Shown here: in pieces, positions 1 through 14,700 of the stretch
How positions within the stretch are numbered: position 1 is the stretch's first letter
How the letters are laid out: the number at the start of each line of letters is the position of its first letter
Source: Saccharina japonica
Taxonomy: Eukaryota > Sar > Phaeophyceae > Laminariales > Laminariaceae
Assembly: GCA_008828725.1 (NCBI GenBank)
Contig: MEHQ01000451.1
Span: forward strand, 248,001 to 312,000
Direction: 5' to 3'
DNA length: 64,000 nucleotides
Program-made: the position numbers and the translations under genes
Notes under the pieces: generated by a model
Told to the model about the DNA's origin: nothing
What the model saw: the letters and a program-made list of their open reading frames with translations, nothing else
The model's database searches: none

Positions 1-2725
1 GTAAAGTGCAAGTTCGACAAATTCGAAAGCCGCTTGCCTTGTGACCGCTTTACGCACCCCGTATCATACCTCATGTGATGCATCTATGTATCATATCATG
101 TCTATTGATACTTTGGTACATTGGTACCAATACAAACACGCAGCTTGTTATATTTAGCTGCACTGAACGTCATGTTCAAGTACCCGACGAGGGTGCTTCT
201 TCGTAGATTAAGGGGGCAGCACCCATAGCACCCACACCGAAAACAACGACAACGACAACGACACCACACCACACCACACCAACATCCAGCTACGACAACC
301 ACAAGCATTCAATACCATAATCAGAACGACAACCACCACAATCACAACAGCACCACCAAAAACAAAGCCAGCACTCATAACAATCATAACAATCGGATCA
401 ACTACATAAAGCAGCAATATTGTGCAAAACATGTCAGATCGATACATGCTTGATGGAGCGAACCATGAAAGCAAAAATATCACATCGAACGTCAATATGA
501 ATAGAGGACAGATTAAATACTATCATCGGTGAAGACCACAAGCAGTAACACTGCCATAGCAAAAAAGATAAACCAAAACCGCACAAAACAATGTCCCTTC
601 CTCATACAAATACCGCAATAAACAAACTGGACATGCTACGTGGACACACCAACCCAACCGCCCATAACGGTATGGATAGGTCCAGCCGCTACTGTACGTA
701 GTCGCTACAGCTGTTGTACCAGATATGACGTAGCCGCGGCAACGAAAAACAAACACGCCTCCAATACACGTGCACTACTCCACGAGTTGGAGGGAACAGC
801 ACAAAATTACTTTAGAGTCAAGCACCCGGCGAGAGAAACTACTTTCGAGCAATCACCAAGAGAGACAAAGAGAGAGAAACGACTCTCGACCAATCACCAA
901 GAGAGGGTAAATAGTTTCGACCAATCGCCAGGAGAGGGCGAAGACATCCGACCAATGAGCGATGAGCGATGAGCAATCAGCAGGCAAGGGCCGGTCTGAA
1001 GAGGCGCTCGGAACACCTTCGGAGCTCGCTCACTTTCTTGCAGTTGTGGAAAAACACCTGCTCACACCAGTTGCGGAAAGGGCGCGAAAGGAAAAACCTT
1101 AAGTGGGTGAGAGGCGTTAAGACAGCGGGTGCGAGCAGGAAGAGGAGTGGGAGGGGCGACCACGCAAAAAAACAGCAGAAACAAAATAGACGCCGTCCCA
1201 CGAATCTCGTTAAAGTGCCCCTATTTTACTACTGAAATCATGAATCAACCCACACTACTGTAGTTCCAAGTAGTTTTGTCCCCCCCAAGAGGAAAAGAGG
1301 AAAATAACAAAACAAGGGAGGCGATACAAAGAAAAAGCTACACCACACGAATTACGAGTTACAGTTTCGGTAGTTATGAATAGGAACGAACGTGCCTGTC
1401 CCTGCCTGACGATAGGCCTTAATATGTAATCCCCCCCGCAGACGCAGTTCCACAGCCGAGATGACTGGAAGTCGTGGATTGTAGCCAGCTCTCGGTCCAC
1501 CTATGTACAAAAGCCAAAATGTGGGTAGGCGTTTTTTTGGTGGGGTAGATTGGGTCATTGGTTGGTTGTGAGTTGTAAGGTTGGCTCGTTCATTGATTTT
1601 GAAAAAATGATTTGATGGATTGGCATGGTTCCATGCTTCAGGAATGACCATAATCGGACTCCACCGATTAACAGCAGCATACATCGCCATGTATCGCTTT
1701 GTCTTCTCAAGGCAAACGCTTTACAAAAACAATACCAAGAAGGCGAACGGGCTAAAAATGGCAGATTTTCAGAAAAAGTAATGACAACACCTGGTGTACA
1801 ATACAGGCAGTACACAGCGGCGAAAAGCATTGCATTCGCTATACCGGTATGCATTATGAGCAACAAACAACAAGGGTGACCCTCAGCAGTAGACTCCCCG
1901 ATGAGCACACTAACATCATACCGTGATGTCACTTTCCTATGCACAATGAAAAAACAAGCAGCATCAGCTGTGGGATCGAGGACTTCGTCGAAACTCATAT
2001 TGGCGAGCATGTTGATGATGCTTCCATCGCGCGTACTACGTACGGCAGTCCTACTGTCAATACTCTTATGATGACTACGGTGTTACCGTATTATCATGTA
2101 TCTAATAGAACGCCAAGGTATGACATCATACCATACGGCGCTGCATGACAGGCCATGGTATGACATGACATGACATCACACCACATCACATGACAGGATA
2201 TCACAGGACACGCCATCACTGGTATAAACGCCCAGCGATGCATGCATTACCATGTTATTCATAGGCAAGCGTGCCGAAAGGCTACCTACTGTACAAAAAT
2301 ACTTCGCACTACAGAGATGCCGCACAGGACATCAAACCGCGCCTATCGCTGTGTCGACGGGCGACTATTTACCCCTCCCCTCCCTCCCCTCCCCCCGATC
2401 TAACACTCCACGCATCGATATCAATACGATCTATATATACATATGGTGCACTTGAAGACTTGAAGCCATGGACTTATCCGTAACTTCGACGAGAAACGTT
2501 GCTCAAGACCTTCGTGACTCGTGACGGATCCGCGAGCAAGTAGTTTCAAATTCTAGGCCAATTGTCGATTGTCACCACCGATCACTTCCAGAATTGTTCT
2601 GGCGACCTTTCTCAAGCGGCATCTCAAGAGGGACCCCAAGAGGTGACGCTAGAGGTCTTCTTAAATGCCAATAGACATACCTCTTAATAGCCTACTGTAG
2701 CCTACTGTATGGATTCGCTGTGCGT
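1..2725. other. Intergenic, no gene recognised
   Basis: This lies downstream of the glycosyltransferase gene. It holds CA/CAA-rich simple sequence around 230-400, a short tandem repeat near 838-955 and a TGACA-type run near 2150-2200. An open frame of about 150 codons on the minus strand (1555-2010) has no family resemblance I can recognise and no clear splice context. I see no convincing exon here, but a short exon of an unfamiliar protein could be missed. Confidence 0.5.
838..955. repeat. Degenerate tandem repeat, about 30-36 bp unit
   Basis: Three to four imperfect copies of a unit containing CGACCAATCACCAAGAGAGG follow one another. The unit reads through an open frame on the plus strand, but the frame is only the repeat plus unrelated flanks, so I do not call it a gene. 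Confidence 0.6.
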
Positions 2726-5700
2726 TTACATATCGATGATTTCCCTCGGCAGGTGTGATATGGTGATATGGGACGTATGCTGCATGCCGCGTAGCCTCTT
2801 GACCCCCTTTACACACTGTTCGTATTCGCAAAATTGTGATACGATACGCGGATTACGTTGTCTTGTGTCCCGCAAAGTCACCGAGCTCGACCTCTGGCTA
2901 CGTACCCCTGTAGGTTACTGTGTTGATAGAGTTGCCCCCAATAGCCTTACTACTGTATGGATAAACTTACCCCCAATAGCCTTACTGCTGTATGGACAGA
3001 CTTACCCCCAATAGCCTTACTGTACTACTGTATTACTGGGCTTACCCCCAATATCCTCACTACTGTATGAGTAGACTTACCCCCAATAGTCATACTACCA
3101 TATGAAAGGACTTACCCCCAATAGCCATACTACCGTATGAAAGGACTACCCCCAACAGCCTTACTGTACTACTGTATGGATAGACTTACCCCCAATAGCA
3201 CCGTATGAAAGGACTTACCCCCAACAGCCATACTACCGTATGAAAGGACTTACCCCCAATAGCCTTACTGTACTACTGTATGAATGGGCTCACCCCCAAT
3301 ATCCTCACTACTGTATGGATAGACTTACCCCCAATAGTCATATGTATAGTTATGTTTGTGATTTTTTCACACTTTTCGCAACTTTTTTCTTCGTGCGAGC
3401 ACTTTTCGGCAAAACACTATGTACACCGACACGGGACGCCCGGCCGGACACATTGGTCGAGGTTTGAGCACGATCCGAGCTCTGTAGCTTGCGTGGCGGG
3501 CACTCAAAGTTTTTTTTCGCGCGGGAGTGGATAAGACGATTTCCCTGGTTTTCTGCGTGAGGCCTTTTTTTGTACGTACGTGCCAGTGAATAATAATTTT
3601 GTGTTTTTAGATTTTGACAGTTTTTTTCTCTCTCACATGCACACAGGCCAGAAACATGTACCAGATAGACAACAGACAACATGCACAGAGCACGGCGTTC
3701 CGGCGTTGCCGCCCACACCAGTAGGAAACATTGTGCGTGAGAGGCACATCCATCTGAGCTGTACTGGTGCTGCTGTGGGTAGTTGTTATATCGAAGGCGG
3801 TTGTCCGTAGCCCGCCACCTATCTTCCATTATTTGCTGTGGTGCTGTGTGTTTATGACATATCCAGGGTCACTTTGGACCGAAATGTTAGGACCGTGTTT
3901 ATCACGTGTGAGTACGTACGGCAACTGCTGTTATGATGTTTCTGATGTTGCGGGTTTTTTGCCCCAAGCACAACACCAAAATTTTAGACATCAGATAACA
4001 TGCAGAGAGAACACAAACAACAACACGTTACAACCCCGCCCAGCAGCGCAAGCAGCAGCAGGCAACATCACGCGCATGTGGCAGGTCCGCGATGTACTGC
4101 TGTGGCTCCAGCAGTAGTTGCTTTATCGGAGACCATGATCCGTCATCGGTCATCTCTACCTCTCTTCTTCTGCTGCGCTGCTGCTACTACTGCTGCTGTG
4201 CATGCGTATGTGCGATGTGTCACACAATGCTGTGCACACGCACGCCAGTACAAACAAAATAATTTGGCTTTTTGGTAATATGGTCAAATGATTGAGATGC
4301 TCGGTGTTTCGTTTGAAATCGTGAGTTCGAGACTCTCTATTAATAGTTCATGCATGTATGTTTCCTTTTCTTCACTTTAGTTTGTTGTTTGTTTGTATTA
4401 TGTACGTGTGTAACCCAGCGACACCACAGACAGCACACACGAGCAGTGCGGAGCAAGAAACAGCAAGCAGCGCGTGCGGTATAGTTTTGTTCGCCCTGTA
4501 TGGCTGTGGCGTCCTACTATACCTACTGTACGAGCACTATTTTTTTTTTTTAATCGGACCCTGCGATCTGTTGTTATATAAGGGGTAGTCCGTGGTCACA
4601 GGACAGGCTCCAAAAAGCTCTGGAGTGGAAGAATACCCCAGGGAAAAATAATACACTACTAAATACAAAGTACAACGCAGTACTTATGCTGGAGGTCTCT
4701 GCTGTTGCGTAGTACATGCATGCTGCCACAGGTCCAACAAAATGCTGCTTGCTGGTGCTGCTGCTGCTAACTGTGCAGCAGATCCACAGTCGATATAGGG
4801 TAAGGCGCTGCATACACTCACACACTACTGGATATCTTTCGAATCTCGTCATCTCGGGCGTCGTGCGTCGTTCGAACAGTGGTTAGGGGATAACAATGCA
4901 CGGTGCACCTTTTCACCCCGCATACCAAAAGGTCAAGTCATTTTCGGCCCGCAGACAAAGAGCAAGTAAACTTCTATCCCCCACTAAAACCAGTCATTTT
5001 CGGCCCTGACAAAAAAGTAAGTCAATTTCGACCCTCCGCACCAAAACCAGGCCAATTTCGAACCCAACAAAAAAAACAGGTCATGTTTGACCCGCAACAT
5101 AAAATCAAGATAATTTCGACCCTAACACTGAAATCTAGTCAATTTCGACCCTATTCTAGAACCAAGTCAACTGTGGTGCCCCTACACACAACAAAGACAC
5201 ACATAAACACACTGACAAACATGATATAATGTTTGGCGGAATCGTTAGGAAAATCTATTAAAAATATGCAGTCAATAGTAAGGGTTCCACACTATCTCCA
5301 AGTATGTGTATCCCCAAAAGTGCGCAGGTCATCTGATACAGCTCTAAAAAATAGTATGCATGTACCCTGCATGTACGGTAAAATATGCAGATAATTCATA
5401 ATGTCGTACTATGATATAATATGCATGCGTAGGATACAATATCGTATTATGTGTGGTTTTCAATTCGTTCTTGCGCCACTCCCCTAGGCACGTCCCGGAG
5501 GGGAACCTTGTACTACCGTATGAAAGGACTTACCCCCAATAGTCTTACTGTACTACTGTCATAATGGAGTTACCCTCAATAGCCCTACTGCACTACTGTA
5601 TGAAAGGACTTACCCCCAATAGCCTCACTGTCCTGCGTATGAAAGGACTTACCCCCAATAGTCATACTGTACAAATGTATGAAAATACTTACCCCCAATA

Positions 5701-8700
5701 GCCTTACTGTACTACTGTATTAGTAGACTTACCCCCAATAGCCAGGAGCCGATGGTGACGTCCTCGTTGACGAAAGTGTCGTAGTGCTGTCGACCTCGAT
5801 ACAAGTGCTCCACTAACGGCTGGGCCAGTACGTAGAATGCGCCCTACAGTTACAAGTCAGTTGCAGGTTTACGGTTTCAAATTTTAAGTTTCAAGTTTAC
5901 AAGTGGGTAACATCCGGACTGATAACAACGGCCAAACATCCATAATACAAATTATGTTAGAGTACAAACAGGAAGAGCTCGCACGGGTAATGGCCATAGC
6001 GTTACTTACCATAACGCGTGACGATCGTGAACAGATGGTACTTCTCCGTGAAATAGTATGTAAGCGTTCTACGACCATCTTTATGCAGAGCGGCTCGAAC
6101 CTCGATATCGTAGTTCGAGTCTAGAATGATAGTTGGCATCAACCACTCATTGTTACTGCATCATGAGTAGTAGATGTCGTGTGTGATGTGTCATGTGTGC
6201 GGAAGCCATCAGGGTGTGGGATACTTATACTTTGCACTCTACCTATAAAACTACTGTGCCGTATTTCTACACGCCAAAACGCCAAGGTAACACGTCGAAC
6301 GTTGGCTTAGCACGGGCGACGGAATGTCGAGACTGGCGCAGCACAACCCCTCGTTGCACTCGCTAAGCATGTGCCTGGTATGCATGCCCCTGGTATGCAT
6401 GCACCAAGCATGCATCCACCTGGTATGCATGTATGCATCCCACGACATCCTCGACAAACTACCGTATAGACCACCCATACAGCAGGTCACAGTAGTACTC
6501 TAGATATCGTACTGTGTATGCGGCCTTACGAGTACATCCTGCGATGGCGTTACACAAAACGTATCGACCAATAGTTTGTGCAGTAGCGTTGTAGTGCACG
6601 GGTCGTGCTATCAACGGACAAAAGATGCGGAGCGGCGTTGGGACCGTTCTGTATATATAGTGCCGTTGGATCCGCTCAGCAAGTCCCAGCCACTTAGGGT
6701 CAGGGTGAAGCTTTGGCCCTGATATTGGCCCTACACTAAATTAATTCCGACTAAAGCATCCCCAAATTGTGGGTGAAGCAGTACTATAGTCAGCTAAGGG
6801 GTTCATGTCAGGGGGCAAACCATCCTTGCCTGCATGTACACCGGGTAGCAGTCGAGGCCTGAGAGCGTGTGGTGTACGAATCTCTGATCATACCACTTGT
6901 CGTCACGGTCCTTGATCACGTGTCCCACCTATCGCAGCAAGCAAGCAAGCACACCCGAAGGCGTAACAAGTGGCGACATTGTTTCGAAACCGCCAGAGGT
7001 TAGAGGCAAGGGGGTGCGGAGGAGATGAGGTTTGTGGCGCAAAAAGGGGCAGAGTTATTTATAAACTGCTGGAGGTTAGAGGCAAGGGGCGAGGGAGGAG
7101 TTGGTAATTGAGGGGAGGAAAGAGGCAAGCCTTATTTTGAAACCTTAGAGGTTAGAGGCGAGGGAGGGCAAGGGAGGCGGTGCTTGTGGCGCAAAAAGAG
7201 CCAACATTTGTTTTCAACTGTTAAAGGTTAGAGGCGAGGGGGGAGGGGGGGGGTGGCACTCACTACAGAAACAACGTGGTTATAATTTATCATTATTATC
7301 ACTAATTGACATCCGACAGTGTGTAGGCAGCATGACATGGCATGGTCACCTTCAGCATTGATCACTCATAAACATCACCATTCCCCGAAATAATATATGA
7401 ACATCTCAATGTGCAATGTTCAATCTTGACCTTCCAGTAGCAAAAACCATAAACGGTGCTATCTGGTATGGCACAACTATTAACGAACGCACGCTGGATT
7501 GATAACATTAGTAGTATTAATACATGCTAGAGGTAATGTGGGTGCCAGACTCTCTGCCCAACCGTCGCATGGATATATGGATATGCCCTGCGTCCGTTTC
7601 ACCATTCGTCCAAGTCATAGATATCTATCTCTATCTTATTGTACTACTGTGGTCGTTCCTATTCCAAGACAGCTTGCCGTGTTCGTCAGCCCCATATGTT
7701 GTCCCGTGCACAAGTAATGAAGGACGACACCCAAGATCCCTTGAACGCTACCGTAGGCAGGGGCAGACCCCCTTGCCACACACTTGGTATCGTTCGTTTA
7801 TTGATAGCTTCTCGTCAAGCCTGGATGCTCCAACAACATGGCGTCTCCCCGACGCTACTCAGAAAGGGCAAGTACTACAGACTCAAGCCGAACTTGAGCC
7901 CGTACTCATATTGGCGTCGACGGCAGGACTGAAGCTTGCGGCAGTTTCCTTATCTCTACGTAGTTGATTTGAAAAAAGTTAGTTTGATCTTTTTCTTTAA
8001 ATCGTATGAAGAAAACAGTCGAACAAAAAGCTCCAACAACCTGGCGTCTCCTCGACGCTACTCAGACAAGAAAGCAAAGTACTACAGACTCAAGCCGAAC
8101 CTGAGTCCGTACTCATAGAAACGCAGCAACGTACATATGGCCAATCTATTACTACAGTAGAGCGAAGATGGTTTCGTCGTTTCCTCACGTGTCTGTTGGG
8201 GTTTGTAGGGATGTTGCAGGCGGTTGGAACGCCGGCGTAAATTTTGCTCTTGGAAGCCTCGGGCTGGTCGTGCAGAAACGTGGCGACTCTTTTAACGCAG
8301 ATGAACGTGTCGTCGTCTGCTTTCAAGAGGTACTTGAATGACACATGTCGTACCTGACCCACAAGAGCCGAACAAGGTAGAGGATCACGAAATAAGAAGG
8401 AAGGAGGCTGGTATGCTAAGCCGGAAGTATTACAGGTATACGAAGTACATGGCACAGAAGGGAGTTAGTTTAGACTACGCGCATAGGTTTCTTTTTTTGG
8501 CTTCCATTTTTCTTATAGGGAACGCTTAGAAGTGATCGACGTTGAAGCTCCTGCAAATATGAAGTTTCGAGGAAACCCTCGATCTCACAGCTCATGGTTG
8601 CTGTTTACTCGTGCACAAATTAACAATACCGCATATCAACATAACCGAGGCACAACATGTGACAATGATGTAACATACTGGGACTGAAGTAGAGCAGTCA

Positions 8701-11700
8701 GGACACCACTCACTATGGACATACACACGCAAGGACCGTTTGAGGCTTCAAAAACATATCAAAACGTTCCTCATACTTCCGTTTAAATACGTAGCTATAT
8801 GGAGTGTTACTACTCGAAGAAAGCGCGCTACGGAAGGCAAGCTGAGATGTACCTGGTAAAGGATATAAACTATTTCGAGAGTCGTTGTACTGAAGCGGGT
8901 AGAACTTACGTATGCACTCCTTCCCAAATTACGAACTCAGCAACTCCAGCCTGGACCAGGTTTCCTGTTAGTTACCAGATGTTCTTATTTCTGCGTATTA
9001 CTAGTATTACTACTGTTGAAGAGTACTCTTCAGACATGTTATACATATACCTGTACCGGTGGTGTGATATCGCACGAAATCTTATACATATCATAGATAC
9101 TGTAGATGAGATGCTTGGTCTCTCTCTGAAAGTGGGAGGCGGCGGGAGGGGGAATAAAGCACACGCTTACTTTTACCGAAAGTAGCGTCCTTACCACAGT
9201 ATTGAATGGAGGAAGAGGCAGAAGAACACGACGCAGAGCGGGTGCGCAGACGAAGGTAGAGCACTATGGCACTTTAAAGGTACTATTACGGGTGTCCATA
9301 GTAAATCTCATATAACACTAGTAATACTAGTAATACTAGTAATACTAGTAAATAGGACCCACGGCACAAACAAAAACCTATATATATTACTTTTTTTACT
9401 AACAATATTTGGTCCTATTTACTATGGTCCTCCGTTATACCTGTACTGCCGGTGCAGTTCGTACAATCGGCGTTGTGAGCAAACATGCGACACATTAGAT
9501 AAGTAGCGGGGTGTGGCTCCTTGACTGACTGCCCTTATTGTGCACTAAACCTACCGGGGAATAATAGTATAGTGAGGCCAAACTATGTGTTTTATGTGAT
9601 GTACGTGATGTATGTATGGATGATTTGTATGTGTTATGTGCACTCACCAGCCCCATCATGTGTTTAACCTTGTGCACGATGTTGCGGTACCCGTCCGGCG
9701 CATTTACGTAAAGAATATCTCCGACCAGCTTCCCGTCTGGTGGCGCGGAGTCGCTAGAAATCACAAAAACCACCTTAAAAGACATATCCAAAGGTTCCTT
9801 GTTCGTGCCCTGTCATGAGCGATACATGAGTGATACATGAGCGGTGGGTTAGGGTTAGGGTTAGGGTTCGACATGAGGCATGAAACGTCAACGATCAACA
9901 ACGGCTTGATTGAGGTTAGCCGTTAGTTTAGCCATATCCGGAGATTATTCCTTACTTGCCAGGTGTAGCTCTGCACCGCCAATGCAACGGAAACTTTCAA
10001 AGCAAGGACTAATAGTGTCGATGCGGTCAATATTGCTCCGTTCCCTCCCAAGCTGCTATCATCGTGCACCACGTCAATATCAAAATGCTGGCGGCATGAA
10101 CGCCAACAGCGCGTGAGCTTGAGGCAACACTTGTACCAGCAGGAGCAAGAAATCGCAGCAAGCAGCAGTAACAGCACACCGTCTGAACGAGCCAAGCCAT
10201 AGTGGCGCCTTTGAACACTACTACAGTAGTGCACAGCAGTACACAGTACATAGAGCAGTCTCGTTAAAAACCCTTTCAACCCTTTATTCAACAAACTGTT
10301 TCGATACCGTTTCAAAGCCGTTATAACGCTGGTTGGGCTTTTGAGCACTGACTGGATGTTTCGACACCATCGACACAGCATGGAGACTGTTTGACTGTTT
10401 TCATGGACACTGTTTGGCCACTACTGTTTGAGCACTCACGCGTGAGTCCATGCCGCCCACGCTGATCCACCCCTCGTACTTGTCGTACATTTCGCGCAAA
10501 GCGTCGCGCTTCTCCCGCCCTTCCTGTAACACCAACACCAACCATCAGATTACCATCGTCAGCATAGATAGCATCATCATCATCATCATCATCATCACCA
10601 CCACCACCACCACCACCACCACCACCATCATCATCATCACCATCATCATCATCACCATCATCGTCATCATCATCGACATCATCATCATCGTTATCAAAGA
10701 TAACAAAATCAACATCATTGCAGTACCAGATCATCATCATCATCATCACCATCATCACCGTCATCAACCAGTATCATATAGTAATAGGAAGAACACGTTT
10801 TTTTTTTGTTGTTTTTCTGAACGCGCCGGTTCCAGGCGGCATGCCTGTCAAAAGTTTCGTGACAACCTTCGAAGAACTGAGGTCGTTTCCTTTGCGCTTT
10901 GATTTCGAGCTTCAAGTTTGTTTTTTTCGATCTCAAAAACGAAAGCATCTGCTGACGTATCCAGTCCGATTGTGCAAAATCTGACCGGATTTTTTTTATC
11001 GATTTCAGAATCCGATGACCCAAGCGAGCAGTAGGTCAGTCAACGTGCTGGGCTCGGATGCTTCTTTGATTTCGAGCTTCAAGTTTGTTTTTTTCGATCT
11101 CAAAAACGAAAGCATCTGCTGACGTATCCAGTCCGATTGTGCAAAATCTGACCGGATTTTTTTATTATCGATTTGAGAATCCGATGACCCAAGCGAGCAG
11201 TAGGTCAGTCAACGTGCTGGGCTCGGATGCTTCGTTATGTCAAAATACAAAATGCCAAGACACGTCGACTCGAGCGCACTCGGCACGTCTCTTCGCCGCC
11301 ATACCAGAGGTAGCCAGCGTGGCTTCGGACGCTTCGGTCCTACACCCAGTGCAGCGCACTCGGCGCGTCTCTCCGCGGCACCAGACCACAACAACAGCAG
11401 TTGGTCTCGCCGTTCGCTCGAATCTCTGCACCTAAAATTAATCCGTTTTTCTCGCATAAGAACACTAATAACACGGTTTCGATTTTCCAACTACTGCTGT
11501 AGGTCGCTGAAAAATCGATCGGACCAAAATCTGAAGCTAAAAAATCAAACCACATAGGAAACGGCCTGACTGCGTAATACCAATGTCAAGCAGAATTTAA
11601 CGCTAAAAGTTGATCCTATACCGAAACTAAGTAATTACGAGGCAACACCGCCGTACACTTCGCACTTTTGCGGCACAAACGTCCAAATATTAATGTTAAC

Positions 11701-14700
11701 GCCGTTTTTATTGCATAGGCCGTTAATTTTTGCACACGTCTTCCGTGAGCCTCTTTCGACTCGTTTTTTTTGTCAGGAATTTGGAATTCCTCAAGACCCG
11801 AATACAGTACAGGACACCTAATACGAAAAACAGGAAATCTGGTCCAGGATGGATTTCGTATTTGAGAGAGGGTGCTTTCTACACTCCGTAATTTCAAGAT
11901 AATGACTCCTGAATTTATTATTTTCCTCTAAATCTCAGACTGGATCTCTTATTAGCCTGTTTCTTATCAGGTATCCTGTACTGTATACAAAAAAAAAAAA
12001 CGACCAAATTCCTGGCGAAAAAAAGCACCGTTCGTTGACGGGTCGACCGCAGTGGCTCACAGAACACGTACTCGTACGTGTACACAAATTCAAGACCTCC
12101 ATATCTGAAAAAATGGCGTGGACTTCCGACTGTTGATTTATTTTATTGGATTCAGCTTGAACCAGCCTCTACGCGTCCATTTTTTTCTGACGTGATTGCA
12201 CCGGCAGAGAGAGAAAGCAGATGCGTCGCATACGTACGTAGGAGAGAAGAAGAAGAAAATAACCCGTAAAAAACGCAAATCTAAACTACTACTGCTGTAC
12301 TACAGCACCGGCCCGCTCATAAGAAACCATAAATCGGGCTTAGGCTGACTTTCTTATTTTAGAAAGGGGTGTGTCCCACACTGCAGTAACTTCAGTATAA
12401 TAGCTATCGACTTTCTTATTAACAGTTCCCCCGTAATGTTTAGGCTGAGTTTCTTGTGGGTCACTTTCTTATGAGAGGGCCTATTAAATAGTGTACTGTA
12501 TTAAATGAAATAGCACCTGTTCGTGAGGCAATGACGGAGGGTCTTATCCACCCCCCACCCCTTATAACACCGCTAGTATCATAGGTGAGGTGTCCGCGTT
12601 ATTCTAAAATAAGAATGGAGGTGTTTTTTTCGTAACAGAATAACGACAGCCAACAACAACAACAGCAAACCTCAAAAACAACAGCATCCTGATTTCCGCA
12701 GTTAGTTATTTTTAAAATAAACTAAGAAACACGTCAGCTGTTAATATATTTTCAGAGTTTTGATAAGGCTTAGATTGGGTAGTAGGTAGTGGGTAGTTGG
12801 TTACCGTTTTACGAGTATATCATAGCCCAGCGGACTACAGGTAATAATGCCTTAGTCCACCACCTGCCTCGAAACAGGAATGAGTTAATCCCAAAGAGGC
12901 ATCAACAACAAAAACGCTGTCGGAACAAATTTGAATTTTACTGTATTATAGTACAGCCCTAATGTATCATACCGGTATGAAATATGACACCGGTATACAG
13001 AACAGAACATGAACATAATAACATGATCAGAACATGAACAGAGCCGTACAGGACATATCATCACTGCTGTACGTACCCGTAGGGTTACAGTATTAATATT
13101 AATACGTACATAGTATGTTTTTGCCTATGCGGACAAAGGGCTGAGGACCCCGGCCCGTGCGGGAAGACTCGACAGCTCGTAACACCACAAGAATTAGACA
13201 CATGATATCATGCATATTTGTACTGCTGTACGTACTACAAGGTAGACTACCATACAGAAGGTACGCACGTAGCATTCATAGGAGACTAGACAGTACATAA
13301 CAGCAGTAGTACGAGATGTGCTGAGCTATGCTCAATCGAGTAGCTCTGGCTGTTGGTATACTAGCCTGGTATGGAAAGGACGTGCATGTACCATAGGGAA
13401 CTCATTACGTATGCATGTACAGCATACAGCAAGCAGTACTATATACGTAAGGGTATCTTTTGTTTTCAGGACCTGGTCAGACCTTTTTTATTGCTGCTGT
13501 AGATCTTTGTTGCACTTCATGTCATGTTTAGATGTTTGGGCTCAACTCGTGCTTGTCATGCCTGGGCAGTACCAGGTACAGCCTGGTGTCAGTTGTAGTG
13601 TGTGTTACGTGCTACTCGTCTGTCGTCTGTCGCTTGTCGTCTTGTATAGTCGATTGTGTCGATAGTTGTGCGTATTATGCTGGACGCACGAGTTGGGCTA
13701 AATTCGGTGCATGCGTAGCTTTGTGACTTGTGACAGCCCGTCTATATTCAGCAGCAGCAGCAACAACACCACTACAACTGTAACTACAGTAGCTGTACGT
13801 ACAGTATAGACAGAATCTCCCAGTCTCCAGGTTACAGATATACCGGGTATTCTGTGCTTCTTTTCTGCCGCTTGCAGTCAGTACTGGAATGTGTGGCTTG
13901 GGTTGTGGGCAAGTGTCCGTAAGTAAAATTGCTACCGGCACAATTCGTAATACAATCGTATCGAGGGAAGGCATAATGACGTAACATACTACTCACAGTA
14001 CGAGTACGAGTACGTACGAGGCACCAGACAATTATAAAATCGAGTAGTAACTACTAGTTTCCTAGTACATCACGAAGCCTACACCAATACCACAAATAAC
14101 ACATAGAACAAAAATTCTACGCAGCTCGCAAAGTTGAGTATCTACTATTCAATCGGTTGAACTCACAGCTGACGTATTTATAATAATTTTATTTAATTAC
14201 AGTAGTTCCGACAACATCGAGTACGTACATACGAGTACGTGCACGTATCATATCTCAGGAGGAGCTGGTATCATATCATACCTCTGTATCTCCAGAGAGG
14301 ATAGCCAGCAGCAGATCCGCCGTCGGCACCGTCTCGTTCGCCGCACCTAAAGGCCCCACATCTACACCGTTGATCACAACGTCTCCCCCCTCCCCCCACG
14401 ACTGGAACTGCTCCGGGAAGGCCTCCTGGCCCAGGAACCTGGAGTGGTGCCCTAACGCCGTCCAGCCTGGCATCAAACTCTCCCCATCTCCCGAGATCGA
14501 GAAAGCAAAGCGTCCTCGATCCGTCCCAGAAAATTGCCCCATGTCTAGCTTGTCTCTAGCCGTCATGCCTGTGGCAGACGACGCCGGCCCTAGCACCCGC
14601 ACGATGAGGCACGCCCACAGCACGGCGGAAACGCACGCGAGCAGCGCCAACTTAGCGGTGACCTTGGCGCATATCCTCGGCTGCTTGGCTCGATCGTGCT

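Noticed and set aside
1555-2010. 151-codon minus-strand open frame
   Set aside because: No recognised motif, no supporting splice signals, and it is isolated in repeat-rich intergenic sequence.
3350-3829. 159-codon minus-strand open frame
   Set aside because: Lies inside the last GT31 intron in unique sequence; composition looks random and no acceptor/donor pair in a compatible phase would include it.
4265-4345. Functional tRNA gene
   Set aside because: Only a T-arm-like half is visible; acceptor and anticodon stems do not pair by eye, so it is listed only as tRNA-like.
5903-6124. Plus-strand open frame of about 73 codons
   Set aside because: Protein-like in part, but it is antisense within GT31 intron 5, close to exon 6, with no start or splice context I trust.
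10321-10902. Poly-Asp and poly-Ile/Thr frames
   Set aside because: Translation of the CAT/CAC triplet microsatellite; the real coding piece here is only the 84 nt GT31 exon 10440-10523.
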